A stretch of 64,000 nucleotides of DNA from Alphaproteobacteria bacterium (GCA_030427405.1 JAUHXK010000004.1:186001-250000); one strand, 5' to 3'; counted from the first letter of the stretch, positions 1-11,021 are shown. A program made the numbers and translations. The notes: generated from the letters alone by a model not told the origin.

Positions 1-870
1 TATGACGCGGGCCTGCTGGGCAAAAACGCGGCCGGTTCTGGCTGGGATTTCGACCTGTTCCTGCATCACGGCGCGGGCGCCTATATTTGCGGCGAGGAAA
101 CCGCCCTGATCGAAAGCCTCGAGGGCAAGAAGGGCATGCCGCGGATGAAACCTCCGTTCCCGGCGGGCGCGGGGCTTTATGGCTGCCCGACCACTGTGAA
201 CAACGTGGAATCCATTGCTGTTGTGCCAACAATCCTGCGCCGTGGTGCGGATTGGTTCGCGGGTTTTGGCCGTCAAAACAACGCAGGCACCAAGCTGTTT
301 GCAATCTCGGGTCATGTGAACAACCCCTGCGTCGTCGAAGAGGCGATGTCGATTTCCTTCGAGGAACTGATCGAAACCCATTGCGGCGGTATTCGCGGCG
401 GCTGGGACAATCTGCTGGCGGTGATCCCCGGCGGCTCGTCGGTGCCGTGTGTGCGCGGTGAGAATATGCGCGATGCGATCATGGATTTCGACTATTTGCG
501 GGGCGAGCTAGGATCGGGCCTGGGTACTGCCGCAGTGATCGTGATGGACAAATCCACGGACATCATCAAGGCGATCTGGCGTCTGTCGAAATTCTACAAG
601 CATGAAAGCTGCGGCCAATGTACGCCGTGCCGCGAAGGCACCGGCTGGATGATGCGCGTGATGGATCGCCTGGTGCGCGGCGAGGCCGAACTGGAAGAGA
701 TCGACATGCTGTTTGACGTAACAAAACAGGTCGAAGGTCACACGATCTGCGCCCTTGGCGACGCGGCAGCCTGGCCGATCCAGGGCCTGATCCGCAACTT
801 CCGTGATGAGATCGAAGACCGCATCAAGGCACAGAAAACGGGTCGCTCTTCGGCGATTGCGGCGGAGTAG
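1..870 (+). CDS. nuoF: NADH-quinone oxidoreductase subunit F (5'-truncated by window edge)
   Basis: This is the C-terminal 289 residues of the complex I subunit that oxidises NADH, carrying FMN and one [4Fe-4S] cluster in the peripheral arm. The reading frame is open from base 1, so the true start lies before the window; full-length family members are about 430 residues. Visible motifs are the nucleotide-site segment [13 protein letters not shown] near the window start and the cluster motif [12 protein letters not shown] near residue 201 of the visible part, followed by [13 protein letters not shown], which holds the fourth cysteine. It is followed after 5 bp by a MAPEG-family gene inside the nuo operon. 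Identity is certain; only the start is missing. Confidence 0.97.
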   Translation, partial: YDAGLLGKNAAGSGWDFDLFLHHGAGAYICGEETALIESLEGKKGMPRMKPPFPAGAGLYGCPTTVNNVESIAVVPTILRRGADWFAGFGRQNNAGTKLFAISGHVNNPCVVEEAMSISFEELIETHCGGIRGGWDNLLAVIPGGSSVPCVRGENMRDAIMDFDYLRGELGSGLGTAAVIVMDKSTDIIKAIWRLSKFYKHESCGQCTPCREGTGWMMRVMDRLVRGEAELEEIDMLFDVTKQVEGHTICALGDAAAWPIQGLIRNFRDEIEDRIKAQKTGRSSAIAAE

Positions 871-875
871 ACCGG

Positions 876-1295
876 ATGGAGAGCTTTGCCGAATATTCCC
901 ATGCGATTGCCGCCCTGGTGATCTTTACCCTGATCGTGCTTTTGCTGGCGCCGTTTTCGGCGCTGTCCAAGGCGGGCAAGGGCTTGGCACCGGGGGGCAC
1001 CCCCGAACAGGACTATTCGGACCGGGCTTATCGTTTGAACCGAGCCTACCTGAACGGGACAGAGACCCTGCCTGCGTTCCTGACGGTCACGATGGCGGCG
1101 ATCCTGTTGGGGGTTGGCCCGGCTTGGGTCAACTGGCTGGCTTCGGTGGCGTTGGTTGCACGTGTTGCGATGCTGGTCGTGCATTTGCGCGGGATTGGCC
1201 GCGCCCATAGCGGCCTGCGGTCGGTCCTTTATGTCATTGGCTGGGCCTGTATGGCGGTGATGGGCCTTTTGGCCCTGGCGGCGGCAGTTTCCTGA
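876..1295 (+). CDS. MAPEG family membrane protein
   Basis: The product is 139 residues with about four hydrophobic helices. The central segment RAYLNGTETLPAFL resembles the conserved R-x-x-x-N-x-x-E-x-x-P motif of MAPEG proteins (membrane-associated proteins in eicosanoid and glutathione metabolism). Bacterial members at this position are uncharacterised, so a glutathione-related activity is only an inference. The gene starts 5 bp after nuoF and is followed after 11 bp by a lipoprotein gene, so it is almost certainly co-transcribed with complex I genes without being a complex I subunit. Confidence 0.85.
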   Translation: MESFAEYSHAIAALVIFTLIVLLLAPFSALSKAGKGLAPGGTPEQDYSDRAYRLNRAYLNGTETLPAFLTVTMAAILLGVGPAWVNWLASVALVARVAMLVVHLRGIGRAHSGLRSVLYVIGWACMAVMGLLALAAAVS

Positions 1296-1306
1296 GGAAT
1301 ATTACG

Positions 1307-1693
1307 GTGAGAAACAAGGTCGATCAGAAACAGCAACGCGCAGCGCGCACCAGGGTGGTTTCACTTGGGGTGTTGGCCACTGTTGCGTTGCTTGCGGCAT
1401 GTAGCGGTCGGTCATCCAGCGACCGGATCCTGTTCGATGGCCATGCGTTCCGCGCAAGCGCCAAGGCCGTGGACAAAAAGGCCACGCCCACCGATTTCAC
1501 CGTGACCGTCAATGGCGTGTCCGCGTCACTTGACGGCGCGCGCGAGGCCGGGCGCCACGAGGGTACGCGGTATTGCGTCCAGAATTTTGGCTCGTCCCGG
1601 ATTGTCTGGAAAGTCGGCCCCGACAGCGAACCGCAGACCCTGCGCATCGACAATGACAAGCTGACATTTGCTGGATCCTGCCAAAGACCATGA
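1307..1693 (+). CDS. small putative lipoprotein of the nuo operon, function unknown
   Basis: The product is 128 residues. A basic N-terminus is followed by a hydrophobic stretch and the lipobox-like LLAACSG at about residues 28-34, so an exported lipoprotein is likely. The mature part has two further cysteines (YCVQNFG and the C-terminal SCQRP) that could form a disulfide. The start is GTG, with a GAGGAAT ribosome site about 7 bases upstream. The TGA stop overlaps the next frame's ATG at 1690, but the next gene probably starts at 1792. I do not recognise a named family. Confidence 0.75.
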   Translation: MRNKVDQKQQRAARTRVVSLGVLATVALLAACSGRSSSDRILFDGHAFRASAKAVDKKATPTDFTVTVNGVSASLDGAREAGRHEGTRYCVQNFGSSRIVWKVGPDSEPQTLRIDNDKLTFAGSCQRP

Positions 1694-1791
1694 CCCGCGC
1701 TATCGCATATCATGACCAGAACCGGGGGCTGTTATTGCATAGCAGCCAGACCGGATGTCGTCTTGGGAAACCCAAGACGAAAGGAAATGGC

Positions 1792-2196
1792 ATGTCTATT
1801 GTGAAACCTGCGGTTCTGTGCGCCGTGATGGCGTTGCCGGCGATGGCCGAGGCCAAGCCGCCCTTGCGCGATGTCAAGGAGATCGACAACGAACTCTATT
1901 ACATCGCCATCGCAAATGAGATTTCGGATTACTGCCCGTCGATCAGCGGGCGCCGAATGAAAGCGATCGGGGTGATGTGGGGGCTGCGGTCCAAGGCAAA
2001 CAAGCTGGGCTATTCGGACAAGGAAATTCGGGCATATGTCGAATCGGATGCCGAAAAAGACCGGATGCGCAGCAAGGGCGAGGCTTACCTGGCGCAAAAC
2101 GGGGTGAGCTATGACAAACCGAATACGTTCTGCAAGCTTGGGCGGGCGGAAATCGAAAGAAACAGCGCCATTGGCGTGTATTTGAGGGCGAACTAG
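1792..2196 (+). CDS. exported DUF5333-like protein of the nuo operon
   Basis: The product is 134 residues with a clear signal peptide ending near ALPAMAEAK, so it is periplasmic. The mature part is helical and charged, with YCPSISGRRM and LGYSDKEIRAYV segments that resemble the alphaproteobacterial DUF5333 family; the function is unknown. The frame is open back to an ATG at 1690 overlapping the previous stop. The ATG at 1792 is preferred because it has an AAAGGAAA site just upstream and begins the signal peptide directly. Two cysteines (YCPS and TFCKL) may pair. It sits 3 bp before nuoG. Confidence 0.75.
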   Translation: MSIVKPAVLCAVMALPAMAEAKPPLRDVKEIDNELYYIAIANEISDYCPSISGRRMKAIGVMWGLRSKANKLGYSDKEIRAYVESDAEKDRMRSKGEAYLAQNGVSYDKPNTFCKLGRAEIERNSAIGVYLRAN

Positions 2197-2199
2197 ACC

Positions 2200-4221
2200 A
2201 TGTCTGACCTTCGCAAGGTGAATATCGACGGGCAGGAAATCGAAGTCGATGGCGCAATGACCCTGATCCAGGCCTGTGAGCAGGCCGGGGTCGAAGTGCC
2301 GCGGTTCTGTTATCACGAACGTCTGTCGATTGCAGGGAACTGCCGGATGTGCCTAGTCGAGGTTGTCGGCGGCCCGCCGAAACCTGCGGCGTCCTGCGCG
2401 ATGCAGGTCCGTGATCTGCGTCCGGGCCCCGAGGGGCAGGCGCCAGTGGTCAAGACCAACTCGCCCATGGTCAAGAAGGCCCGCGAAGGGGTGATGGAAT
2501 TCCTGCTCATCAACCACCCGCTGGATTGCCCGATCTGCGACCAGGGCGGCGAATGCGACCTGCAGGATCAGGCGATGGCCTATGGCCTGTCCGGTTCGCG
2601 GTTCAAGGAAGCCAAGCGCGCGGTCGATGATCTGGACCTTGGGCCGCTGGTTGGAACCGCAATGACCCGTTGTATCAGCTGCACCCGCTGTGTTCGGTTC
2701 ACGACCGAGGTCGCCGGGATCACGCAGATGGGCCAGACCGGGCGTGGCGAAGATGCCGAAATCACATCGTACCTGAACCAGACGCTGGCATCCAACATGC
2801 AGGGCAACATCATTGACCTGTGCCCCGTTGGTGCACTGACATCCAAGCCTTATGCGTTTACCGCGCGCCCCTGGGAACTGACCAAGACCGAAAGCATCGA
2901 TGTGATGGACGCGCTTGGCGCGAACATCCGCGTGGATACCAAGGGTCGCGAAGTGATGCGTTTCCTGCCGCGCAACCATGACGGCGTGAATGAAGAGTGG
3001 ATCAGCGACAAGACCCGCTTTGTCTGGGACGGTCTGCGTCGTCAGCGTCTGGACAAGCCTTATGTCCGTGAAGACGGCAAACTGCGCCCGGCCACATGGC
3101 CCGAAGCGCTGACCAAAGCCGCCGAGGCGCTGAAAGGGGCCGACAAACCCGCTGGTATCGTGGGTGATCTGGCCCCGGTCGAGGCCGTCTTTGCGTTGAA
3201 ACAGATGATCGAAGGGCAGGGCGGCCTTGTGGAATGCCGCACCGACGGCGCCAAGCTGCCTGCGGGCAACCGCGGCGCTTATGCCGGGACCGCCGCGATC
3301 GAAGACATCGACAGTGCCGAGCGCATCTTGCTGATCGGAACCAACCCGCGTGATGAGGCGCCGGTGCTGAACGCCCGGATCCGTAAGGCGTGGGCCCATG
3401 GGGCCGAGGTTGCGCTGGTCGGTCCGGCGGTGGATCTGACCTTTGCCTATCACCACATGGGTGACGATCGCGCAGCGTTGCAAAAGGTCCTCGACATGGG
3501 CGGGGATGACGAGATCAAGGCCAAACGCTCGTTGGTCATCGTTGGCCAAGGCGCGCTGCAAGAAGCGGACGGTGCCGCCGTTCTGGCCGCGGCGCAAACC
3601 ATTGCGGCCAATACGGAAAGCGGTCTGATTGTTCTGCACACGGCGGCGTCGCGCGTTGGTGCGATGGATGTGGATGCCACAAACGAAGGCGGCATGGATG
3701 CGGTCAGCGCGGCGGATGTGATCTATAACCTCGGCGCGGATGAAGTTGAAATCGGCGACGGCGCCTTTGTGATCTATCAGGGCAGCCACGGTGACCGCGG
3801 GGCGCACCGCGCCGACGTGATCCTGCCGGGCGCGGCCTATACCGAAGAAAACGGCCTGTTCGTGAATACCGAAGGCCGTCCGCAACTGGCCATGCGCGCC
3901 GGATTTGCGCCAGGCGAGGCCAAGGAAAACTGGGCCATCCTGCGTGCACTGTCCGCCGAACTGGACGCAACGCTGCCCTTCGACTCGCTGGCGCAACTGC
4001 GCAGTGCACTGGTCGAGGCGGTTCCGCATCTGGCCCGCATCGACGAGGTGATCGAGAACGAGGTTCAGGCATTGGCGGCAGGTCCGCTGGGCGAGGCCTC
4101 ATTCCGCAATTCGGTCAAGGATTTCTACCTGACCAACCCGATTGCGCGGGCCTCGCAACTGATGGCAGAGCTTTCGGCGCAGGCACAGGCCCGCAAATCC
4201 GAAAAGATCGCGGCGGAATGA
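2200..4221 (+). CDS. nuoG: NADH-quinone oxidoreductase subunit G
   Basis: This 673-residue iron-sulfur subunit of the peripheral arm of complex I relays electrons from NuoF towards NuoI. The N-terminal [2Fe-2S] ligands are visible at C37, C48, C51 and C66. They are followed by the His-Cys3 [4Fe-4S] motif [15 protein letters not shown] and a further [4Fe-4S] site in TRCISCTRC with a distal DLCPVG. The C-terminal half is the molybdopterin-oxidoreductase-like domain without cofactor motifs, as usual. The length is normal for alphaproteobacteria. The stop overlaps the ATG of a small questionable ORF at 4218. Confidence 0.97.
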   Translation: MSDLRKVNIDGQEIEVDGAMTLIQACEQAGVEVPRFCYHERLSIAGNCRMCLVEVVGGPPKPAASCAMQVRDLRPGPEGQAPVVKTNSPMVKKAREGVMEFLLINHPLDCPICDQGGECDLQDQAMAYGLSGSRFKEAKRAVDDLDLGPLVGTAMTRCISCTRCVRFTTEVAGITQMGQTGRGEDAEITSYLNQTLASNMQGNIIDLCPVGALTSKPYAFTARPWELTKTESIDVMDALGANIRVDTKGREVMRFLPRNHDGVNEEWISDKTRFVWDGLRRQRLDKPYVREDGKLRPATWPEALTKAAEALKGADKPAGIVGDLAPVEAVFALKQMIEGQGGLVECRTDGAKLPAGNRGAYAGTAAIEDIDSAERILLIGTNPRDEAPVLNARIRKAWAHGAEVALVGPAVDLTFAYHHMGDDRAALQKVLDMGGDDEIKAKRSLVIVGQGALQEADGAAVLAAAQTIAANTESGLIVLHTAASRVGAMDVDATNEGGMDAVSAADVIYNLGADEVEIGDGAFVIYQGSHGDRGAHRADVILPGAAYTEENGLFVNTEGRPQLAMRAGFAPGEAKENWAILRALSAELDATLPFDSLAQLRSALVEAVPHLARIDEVIENEVQALAAGPLGEASFRNSVKDFYLTNPIARASQLMAELSAQAQARKSEKIAAE

Positions 4222-4436
4222 ACCAAACCTGTTTCATATCACGTGCAGACAGGGGCGAGGCCGGGTGGCAGTTCGCCGCGTCTGATTTGTATGTGGAACC
4301 CACGATTAAGGGTGGCGTAATGGCGGTAGATGCTGTTTACACCAACGCGCCGACCCAGCCGCAGATTGCGCAGGCATCTGGCCTTTGCATCACGCGCGGT
4401 AAACGGAAATACCACGGTGTGAGGACCAATGGCTGA
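4218..4436 (+). CDS. questionable small ORF between nuoG and nuoH
   Basis: The 72-codon frame begins with an ATG overlapping the nuoG stop (ATGA) and runs 8 bp into nuoH, which looks like translational coupling. The peptide has no membrane segment, signal peptide or recognisable motif, and its third-position GC is lower than in neighbouring genes. An internal ATG at 4320 would give a 38-residue product. The alternative is that the 207 bp between nuoG and nuoH are a non-coding spacer. I cannot decide between the two from one sequence. Confidence 0.3.
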   Translation: MNQTCFISRADRGEAGWQFAASDLYVEPTIKGGVMAVDAVYTNAPTQPQIAQASGLCITRGKRKYHGVRTNG

Positions 4437-5466
4437 ATTCTTTAACACCCCAGGCGGAATAGCCATCATCATTCTGGCGCAAGTGCTTGCTGTCGTTGCC
4501 TTTGTGATGATCTCGCTGTTGTTCCTTGTTTATGGCGACCGAAAGATCTGGGCCGCTGTCCAGATGCGGCGCGGCCCCAACGTGGTTGGCGTTTACGGCC
4601 TGCTGCAATCGGTGGCGGACGCGTTGAAATATGTGGTGAAAGAGGTCGTCATACCGGCGGGTGCTGACAGGACGGTGTTCATCCTCGCACCATTGACCAG
4701 TTTTGTTCTGGCGATGATCGCCTGGGCGGTGATCCCGTTCAACGATGGCTGGGTATTGTCGGATATCAACGTCGCAATCCTGTATGTCTTCGCCGTTTCG
4801 TCATTGGAAGTTTATGGCGTAATCATGGGCGGTTGGGCGTCGAACTCAAAGTACCCGTTCCTGGGTTCCCTGCGCTCGGCCGCGCAGATGATTTCCTACG
4901 AGGTGTCCATCGGGCTGATCATCATCGGCATTATCATCTCGACGGGGTCGATGAACTTTGGCGACATCGTGCGCGCGCAAGATGGCTCGTTCGGGTTCTT
5001 CAGCTGGTACTGGCTGCCGCATTTCCCGATGGTCTTCCTGTTCTTTATCTCGGCTCTGGCTGAAACCAACCGTCCGCCCTTCGACCTGCCCGAGGCGGAA
5101 TCGGAACTGGTTGCCGGCTATCAGGTCGAATACTCGGCCACGCCCTTCCTGCTGTTCATGGCGGGTGAGTACATCGCGATCTTCCTGATGTGTGCACTGA
5201 CAACGCTGCTGTTTTTCGGCGGTTGGCTGTCGCCGATCCCCGGCCTGCCTGACGGCGTGCTGTGGATGGTTGCCAAGATGGCGTTCTTTTTCTTCATCTT
5301 CGCGATGGTCAAGGCGATCACGCCCCGTTACCGCTATGACCAGCTGATGCGGCTGGGCTGGAAAGTGTTCCTGCCGTTCAGCCTTGTCTGGGTGGTTTTT
5401 GTTTCCTTCGCGGCGAAATTCGACTGGTTCTGGGGCGCGTTTGCCCGTTGGAGCGTAGGAGGCTGA
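4429..5466 (+). CDS. nuoH: NADH-quinone oxidoreductase subunit H
   Basis: This 345-residue membrane subunit has about eight transmembrane helices and helps form the quinone chamber at the junction of the two arms of complex I. Diagnostic segments are MRRGPNVVG near residue 46, [20 protein letters not shown] (the acidic loop lining the quinone tunnel) and the C-terminal [13 protein letters not shown]. An AGGACC sequence precedes the ATG by 2 bases. The gene ends 1 bp before nuoI. The length and motifs are typical. Confidence 0.97.
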   Translation: MAEFFNTPGGIAIIILAQVLAVVAFVMISLLFLVYGDRKIWAAVQMRRGPNVVGVYGLLQSVADALKYVVKEVVIPAGADRTVFILAPLTSFVLAMIAWAVIPFNDGWVLSDINVAILYVFAVSSLEVYGVIMGGWASNSKYPFLGSLRSAAQMISYEVSIGLIIIGIIISTGSMNFGDIVRAQDGSFGFFSWYWLPHFPMVFLFFISALAETNRPPFDLPEAESELVAGYQVEYSATPFLLFMAGEYIAIFLMCALTTLLFFGGWLSPIPGLPDGVLWMVAKMAFFFFIFAMVKAITPRYRYDQLMRLGWKVFLPFSLVWVVFVSFAAKFDWFWGAFARWSVGG

Positions 5467-5467
5467 T

Positions 5468-5962
5468 ATGACCCAAATCGACTATACCCGCGCTGCCAAG
5501 TATTTCCTGCTGCAGGACTTCTGGGTCGGCATGAAGCTGGGGCTGAAGTATTTCTTCGCCCCCAAGGCCACCGTGAACTACCCGCACGAAAAGGGGCCTT
5601 TGTCACCGCGCTTTCGTGGCGAGCACGCCCTGCGTCGGTATCCCAACGGCGAAGAACGCTGCATCGCCTGCAAACTGTGCGAGGCGGTCTGCCCGGCGCA
5701 AGCCATCACCATCGACGCTGAACCGCGCGAAGACGGCAGCCGCCGCACCACGCGTTATGACATCGACATGACCAAGTGCATCTATTGCGGGTTCTGCCAG
5801 GAAGCCTGCCCGGTCGATGCCATCGTCGAAGGTCCGAATTTTGAGTTTGCAACCGAAACCCGCGAAGAGCTGTTTTACGACAAGGAGAAACTTCTGTCGA
5901 ACGGTGAACGCTGGGAAGCCGAGATCGCCCGCAACCTGGAAATGGACGCGCCGTACAGATGA
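5468..5962 (+). CDS. nuoI: NADH-quinone oxidoreductase subunit I
   Basis: This 164-residue ferredoxin-like subunit carries two [4Fe-4S] clusters (N6a/N6b) that pass electrons to the terminal cluster near quinone. Both motifs are intact: [12 protein letters not shown] near residues 62-73 and [12 protein letters not shown] near 101-112. The N-terminal amphipathic segment that anchors it to NuoH is present. The start has an AGGAGG site just upstream inside the nuoH 3' end. Its stop overlaps the start of the following CMD-family gene by 4 bp. Confidence 0.97.
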   Translation: MTQIDYTRAAKYFLLQDFWVGMKLGLKYFFAPKATVNYPHEKGPLSPRFRGEHALRRYPNGEERCIACKLCEAVCPAQAITIDAEPREDGSRRTTRYDIDMTKCIYCGFCQEACPVDAIVEGPNFEFATETREELFYDKEKLLSNGERWEAEIARNLEMDAPYR

Positions 5963-6369
5963 GTGACAGCCCGACAAATCCGTTCGAGCTGATGATGCGG
6001 CAAGCTCAGGACATGGCAAAGGCGCTGAACCCGGCGATGGAGAGCTTTTCGCCCAAGGGGTTCGAAGCACTTTGGCCGACCATGCCCAAAGAGGTCATGG
6101 AGATGATGTTCGGCAACGCCGTCAACACCGACGGCCTGGATGCCAAAACGCGCCTGCTGCTGACATTGGCCGGGCTGACCTGTCAGGGCGCGCAGGCGGA
6201 TGCGGCGGTGCGTCAAACCGTGCGCCACGCGCTTGAGGCCGGGGCCAAGAAACAAGAGATCGTGGAAACGATCGGTCAGATGTCGGTCTTTGCCGGCATC
6301 CCGGCCATGACCCGCGCGCTGGATCTGGCGCAAGAGGTCCTGGGCGATAACGAGGATGAGGATCAATGA
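5959..6369 (+). CDS. carboxymuconolactone decarboxylase (CMD) family protein
   Basis: The product is 136 residues, cytosolic and all-helical. The core from about residue 60, with [17 protein letters not shown] and [18 protein letters not shown], matches the CMD/AhpD-like fold. The CxxC redox pair of AhpD peroxidases is absent (only one cysteine, in GLTCQG), so a thiol peroxidase role is unlikely. The gene overlaps nuoI and nuoJ by 4 bp at each end, so it is translated with complex I subunits; an assembly or protective role is conceivable but not shown. Confidence 0.8.
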   Translation: MSDSPTNPFELMMRQAQDMAKALNPAMESFSPKGFEALWPTMPKEVMEMMFGNAVNTDGLDAKTRLLLTLAGLTCQGAQADAAVRQTVRHALEAGAKKQEIVETIGQMSVFAGIPAMTRALDLAQEVLGDNEDEDQ

Positions 6370-6968
6370 CCGTCTTTGCCTTCTATCTGTTTGCCATCAG
6401 CGCCATCACCGGCGGGCTGTTCACTGTGATCAGCCGCCAGCCGGTGCACTCGGTGCTGTGGCTGATCCTGTCCTTCCTGTCTGCGGCGGGGCTGTTCGTA
6501 TTGCTGGGGGCCGAGTTCGTGGCGATGCTGCTGATCATCGTCTATGTCGGCGCGGTCGCGGTGCTGTTCCTGTTCGTGGTGATGATGCTGGACGTGGATT
6601 TTGCCGAGCTCAAGGCCGAGATGGCGCGGTACATGCCGTTGGCCCTGCTGATCGGTTTGGTCATCCTGATGCAGTTCGTCATGGCCTTTGGGGCCTGGGA
6701 CAGCGCGCAGGGCGCAGCCGCCAACCTGGCGCAGCCGATCCCGGCAGATCGCCACAATACCGAGGCACTGGGTGTCATCCTTTATGATCAATACTTCCTT
6801 CTGTTCCAGCTTGCGGGCCTGATCCTGCTGGTGGCCATGATCGGCGCGATCGTTTTGACGCTGCGCCACCGTCAGGACATCAAGCGTCAGGACATCATCG
6901 CCCAGATGATGCGCGACCCAGCCAAGGCGATGGAGTTGAAGGACGTGAAACCGGGGCAGGGACTTTGA
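6366..6968 (+). CDS. nuoJ: NADH-quinone oxidoreductase subunit J
   Basis: This 200-residue membrane subunit of complex I (ND6-like) has five predicted transmembrane helices. The conserved glycine- and acid-rich third helix is seen as [26 protein letters not shown], here read in two halves around residues 56-80. It contributes to the E-channel linking quinone reduction to proton pumping. The ATG overlaps the CMD gene stop by 4 bp, and nuoK follows after 4 bp. Confidence 0.96.
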   Translation: MTVFAFYLFAISAITGGLFTVISRQPVHSVLWLILSFLSAAGLFVLLGAEFVAMLLIIVYVGAVAVLFLFVVMMLDVDFAELKAEMARYMPLALLIGLVILMQFVMAFGAWDSAQGAAANLAQPIPADRHNTEALGVILYDQYFLLFQLAGLILLVAMIGAIVLTLRHRQDIKRQDIIAQMMRDPAKAMELKDVKPGQGL

Positions 6969-6972
6969 GACG

Positions 6973-7278
6973 ATGATCGGACTTGAACACTATCTTACCG
7001 TCGCGGCGACGCTGTTCGTCATCGGCATCTTCGGTCTCTTCCTGAACCGCAAGAACGTCATCATCCTGCTGATGAGCATCGAGTTGATGTTGTTGGCAGT
7101 GAATATCAACCTCGTGGCGTTTTCGAGCTTCCTCGGCGATCTGGTCGGGCAGGTGTTTACGCTGTTCGTGCTGACCGTGGCCGCAGCAGAGGCGGCGATT
7201 GGTCTGGCCATTCTGGTCTGCTTCTTCCGCAACCGTGGCACCATCGCGGTTGAAGACGTCAATATGATGAAGGGGTAA
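6973..7278 (+). CDS. nuoK: NADH-quinone oxidoreductase subunit K
   Basis: This 101-residue subunit (ND4L-like) has three transmembrane helices. Key membrane glutamates are visible in [10 protein letters not shown] (second helix) and [11 protein letters not shown] (third helix); in characterised complex I these form part of the central acidic axis. The length is standard. It sits 4 bp after nuoJ and 6 bp before nuoL. Confidence 0.97.
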   Translation: MIGLEHYLTVAATLFVIGIFGLFLNRKNVIILLMSIELMLLAVNINLVAFSSFLGDLVGQVFTLFVLTVAAAEAAIGLAILVCFFRNRGTIAVEDVNMMKG

Positions 7279-7284
7279 GAGAAC

Positions 7285-9462
7285 ATGGAAACCACCATCC
7301 TCTTTGCCCCGCTGGTGGGCGCGCTGCTTTGCGGGTTCGGCTGGCGATTCATTGGCGAGAAGGCCGCAATGTGGACCGCGACGGGCCTGCTGTTCCTCGC
7401 CTGTCTGCTGTCGTGGATCGTGTTCTTTACCTTTGACGGGGTAACACAACAGATCGAGGTCATGCGCTGGATCGAAAGTGGATCGCTGTCGACAAGCTGG
7501 GCCGTTCGCCTGGACCGGTTGACCGCGATCATGCTGATCGTGGTGACGACTGTCTCGGCGCTCGTGCACCTGTATTCCTTTGGCTACATGGATCACGACC
7601 CGCAGTGGCGCGAAGGCGAAAGCTATAAGCCGCGCTTCTTTGCGTACCTGTCCTTCTTCACCTTCGCGATGCTGATGCTGGTGACTGCCGATAACCTGGT
7701 TCAGATGTTCTTTGGCTGGGAAGGCGTGGGCGTCGCATCCTACCTGCTGATCGGGTTTTACTATCGCAAGCCTTCGGCGAATGCGGCTGCGATGAAGGCC
7801 TTTATCGTCAACCGGGTGGGCGACTTTGGCTTTGCGCTGGGGATTTTCGCGATCTTTTTCCTGACCGACAGCATCAACTTTTCAGACGTGTTCGCCTCGG
7901 CGCCGACGCTGGCTGAAACACAGTTGCACTTCCTGTGGGGCGAGTGGAGCGCGATCGAAGTCATCTGTGTTCTTCTGTTCATCGGCGCGATGGGCAAATC
8001 GGCGCAGCTGATCCTGCACACATGGTTGCCGGATGCGATGGAAGGCCCGACCCCTGTTTCGGCGCTGATCCACGCCGCAACCATGGTGACTGCGGGTGTA
8101 TTCCTGGTTTGCCGCATGTCGCCGTTGATGGAGTTCGCGCCGGGTGCGACCGGGTTCATCACGGTCCTGGGGGCCTCAACCGCATTCTTTGCCGCGACCG
8201 TGGGCCTGGTTCAGACCGACATCAAACGCGTCATCGCCTATTCGACCTGTTCGCAGCTGGGCTACATGTTCGTGGCAGCGGGCGTCGGCATGTATTCGGC
8301 GGCGATGTTCCATCTGTTGACGCATGCCTTCTTCAAGGCGCTGCTGTTCCTGGGCGCCGGTTCGGTGATCCACGCGATGCATCACGAGCAGGAGATGACC
8401 GAGTATGGCGGCCTGCGCAAAAAGATCCCCTATACGTTCTGGGCGATGATGATCGGTACGCTGGCCATCACCGGCGTCGGTATCCCGCTGACCACGTTCG
8501 GTTTCGCCGGGTTCCTGTCCAAGGATGCCATCATCGAGAGCGCCTATGCAGGCGGTTCGGGCTATGGGTTCTGGCTGTTGGTGATCGCGGCCGCGTTTAC
8601 TTCGTTCTACAGTTGGCGCCTGATCTTCCTGACCTTCTATGGCGCGCCGCGCGGTGACAAGCACACGCATGATCATGCGCATGAAAGCCCGATGGTCATG
8701 CTGGTGCCGCTGGGCGTGCTGTCGCTGGGGGCAGTCTTTGCCGGGATGATCTGGTACGGTAATTTCTTCGGTCACGCCGATCAGGTGGGCAAGTTCTATG
8801 GCATCCCCGTGGCCGAGGCCCATGCCGATGCTGGTGACCATGCCGCGACCGACGCGCATGCCGAGGCTGATCACGGTCACACCGAAGAAGCCCATGCCGA
8901 AGATGCGCATGCAACCGATGGCCACGCGGATGCGGCCCACGCTGATGAGGGCCATGCGGATGCAGAAGCGCATGGTGGCGATCATCACTATGCTTTTGTG
9001 GGCAAACCGGGTGAGGGTGCGCTTTACATGGCGCCTGACAACCATGTGCTGGACGACGCGCATGCCGCTCCGAAATGGGTCAAGGTCTCGCCCTTCGTGG
9101 CCATGCTGCTGGGCTTTGTCGTGGCCTACTGGTTCTATATCGTGAACACCTCGTTGCCGGCGCGTTTGGCGGCGAACCAGCGCCCGCTATACCTGTTCTT
9201 GCTGAACAAATGGTATTTCGACGAGATTTATGACGCGATCTTCGTCAAACCTACCATGGCGCTTGGCCGGTTCCTGTGGAAACGCGGTGACGGCAACACG
9301 ATTGACGGCTTCCTGAACGGTGTCGCCATGGGTGTTGTTCCCTTCTTTACCCGCCTCGCAGGCAAGGCGCAGACGGGCTACATCTTTACTTACGCCTTCT
9401 GGATGGTTTTGGGCATCGCAGCCCTTGTCACCTGGATGTCGATCGGCGGAGGCGCTCACTGA
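7285..9462 (+). CDS. nuoL: NADH-quinone oxidoreductase subunit L with His-rich loop
   Basis: This 725-residue antiporter-like subunit is the distal proton-pumping module of complex I. The conserved first half includes [19 protein letters not shown], the pumping glutamate/lysine helices, [24 protein letters not shown] and [22 protein letters not shown]. coli NuoL is about 613 residues. The extra length here comes largely from a low-complexity insert at about residues 511-569 with 13 histidines among Ala/Asp/Glu, located before the C-terminal lateral helix and last TM segment. The stop overlaps the start of nuoM by 1 bp. Confidence 0.97.
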   Translation: METTILFAPLVGALLCGFGWRFIGEKAAMWTATGLLFLACLLSWIVFFTFDGVTQQIEVMRWIESGSLSTSWAVRLDRLTAIMLIVVTTVSALVHLYSFGYMDHDPQWREGESYKPRFFAYLSFFTFAMLMLVTADNLVQMFFGWEGVGVASYLLIGFYYRKPSANAAAMKAFIVNRVGDFGFALGIFAIFFLTDSINFSDVFASAPTLAETQLHFLWGEWSAIEVICVLLFIGAMGKSAQLILHTWLPDAMEGPTPVSALIHAATMVTAGVFLVCRMSPLMEFAPGATGFITVLGASTAFFAATVGLVQTDIKRVIAYSTCSQLGYMFVAAGVGMYSAAMFHLLTHAFFKALLFLGAGSVIHAMHHEQEMTEYGGLRKKIPYTFWAMMIGTLAITGVGIPLTTFGFAGFLSKDAIIESAYAGGSGYGFWLLVIAAAFTSFYSWRLIFLTFYGAPRGDKHTHDHAHESPMVMLVPLGVLSLGAVFAGMIWYGNFFGHADQVGKFYGIPVAEAHADAGDHAATDAHAEADHGHTEEAHAEDAHATDGHADAAHADEGHADAEAHGGDHHYAFVGKPGEGALYMAPDNHVLDDAHAAPKWVKVSPFVAMLLGFVVAYWFYIVNTSLPARLAANQRPLYLFLLNKWYFDEIYDAIFVKPTMALGRFLWKRGDGNTIDGFLNGVAMGVVPFFTRLAGKAQTGYIFTYAFWMVLGIAALVTWMSIGGGAH

Positions 9463-11006
9463 TGGACAATATCCTATCCATTGTCACCTTCATTCCCGCC
9501 ATCGCGGCAACCATCCTGGCGCTGTTCCTGCATGGCGACGATGCGGCGGCCCAGCGAAATGCCAAATGGGTTGCGTTGGTAGCCACGACCGTGACCTTCC
9601 TGGTCTCGATTGGTATCTATACCGAGTTTGACCCCGCAAATACCGGCTTCCAGATGGTGGAAGAGGCTGAATGGCTGATGGGTCTGAAATACAAGATGGG
9701 TGTCGATGGCATCAGCGTCCTGTTCGTTCTGCTGACGACGTTCATCATGCCCCTGACCATTCTGGCCAGTTGGAACGTGACCGACCGGGTCAAGGAATAC
9801 ATGATCGCCTTCCTGCTGCTGGAAACGCTGATGCTGGGCGTCTTCATGGCGCTTGACCTGGTACTGTTCTACCTGTTCTTCGAGGCGGGCCTGATCCCGA
9901 TGTTCCTGATCATTGGTATCTGGGGCGGGGCAAACCGGATCTATGCCAGCTTCAAGTTCTTCCTCTATACCTTCCTTGGGTCGGTTCTGATGCTGGTTGC
10001 CATGGTGGCCATGTATTCCGAGGCCAAGACCACCGATATCGCTCTGCTGATGACCCACCAGTTCCCGTTCGAGGGCTTCAACCTGCTGGGTATTCATATC
10101 GTTGGTGGCATGCAGACCCTGCTGTTCCTGGCTTTCTTTGCCTCGTTCGCGGTCAAGATGCCGATGTGGCCGGTGCATACCTGGTTGCCCGATGCCCACG
10201 TTCAGGCCCCGACCGCCGGGTCGGTTGTTCTGGCCGCGATCCTGCTCAAGATGGGTGGCTATGGCTTCCTGCGGTTCAGCCTGCCCATGTTCCCTGTCGG
10301 GTCCGAAGTCATGACGGATGTGGTTCTTTGGATGTCGGCGATTGCCGTTGTTTACACCTCGTTGGTGGCGCTGGTGCAGGAGGATATGAAAAAGCTGATC
10401 GCTTATTCCTCGGTCGCGCATATGGGGTTCGTTACCATGGGGATTTTTGCCGCCACCCAACAGGGCGTGGACGGTGCGATTTTCCAGATGCTCAGCCACG
10501 GGTTCATTTCGGCGGCGCTGTTCCTGTGTGTCGGCGTGATCTATGACCGGATGCACACGCGCGACATCGAAGCCTACGGAGGTCTGGTAATCCGGATGCC
10601 CGCTTATGCGCTGGTCTTCATGCTGTTCACGATGGCCAATGTCGGCCTGCCGGGCACCAGTGGGTTCATTGGTGAATTCCTGACGCTGATGGGCACATTC
10701 CAGGTCAATACCTGGGTGACTGCGGTGGCTGCCACGGGCGTGATCTTTTCGGCTGGGTATGCCTTGTGGCTGTATCGCCGGGTGGTCTTTGGCGATTTGA
10801 TCAAAGAAAGCCTCAAGTCCATTACAGACATGAGCTCGCGCGAGCGGCTGATCTTTGCTCCGCTGATCGTGATGACAATCCTGCTGGGGGTTTATCCTTC
10901 CCTGGTCACCGATGTGATCGGCAATTCCACCGCTGCGCTGATTTCGAACTATGACACGGCCCTGGCCGCGGCTGAGACCGCGACCCAGGTTGCCACCTCG
11001 CATTAA
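9462..11006 (+). CDS. nuoM: NADH-quinone oxidoreductase subunit M
   Basis: This 514-residue antiporter-like membrane subunit (ND4-like) of complex I has about 14 helices. Family signatures include [23 protein letters not shown] (split around residues 233-255), [19 protein letters not shown] and [15 protein letters not shown], with the conserved lysine and glutamate of the pumping channel. It overlaps nuoL by one base and precedes nuoN by 15 bp with a GGGAG site. Confidence 0.97.
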   Translation: MDNILSIVTFIPAIAATILALFLHGDDAAAQRNAKWVALVATTVTFLVSIGIYTEFDPANTGFQMVEEAEWLMGLKYKMGVDGISVLFVLLTTFIMPLTILASWNVTDRVKEYMIAFLLLETLMLGVFMALDLVLFYLFFEAGLIPMFLIIGIWGGANRIYASFKFFLYTFLGSVLMLVAMVAMYSEAKTTDIALLMTHQFPFEGFNLLGIHIVGGMQTLLFLAFFASFAVKMPMWPVHTWLPDAHVQAPTAGSVVLAAILLKMGGYGFLRFSLPMFPVGSEVMTDVVLWMSAIAVVYTSLVALVQEDMKKLIAYSSVAHMGFVTMGIFAATQQGVDGAIFQMLSHGFISAALFLCVGVIYDRMHTRDIEAYGGLVIRMPAYALVFMLFTMANVGLPGTSGFIGEFLTLMGTFQVNTWVTAVAATGVIFSAGYALWLYRRVVFGDLIKESLKSITDMSSRERLIFAPLIVMTILLGVYPSLVTDVIGNSTAALISNYDTALAAAETATQVATSH

Positions 11007-11021
11007 GGGAGCTTTGGAGAC

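Noticed and set aside
2353..4029. A 558-codon minus-strand frame opposite nuoG
   Set aside because: Antisense shadow; nuoG carries all expected iron-sulfur ligands on the plus strand.
8815..8994. Frameshift or assembly error as the cause of the NuoL His-rich region
   Set aside because: The frame continues into the correct C-terminal helices of NuoL, so the insert is in frame and real.
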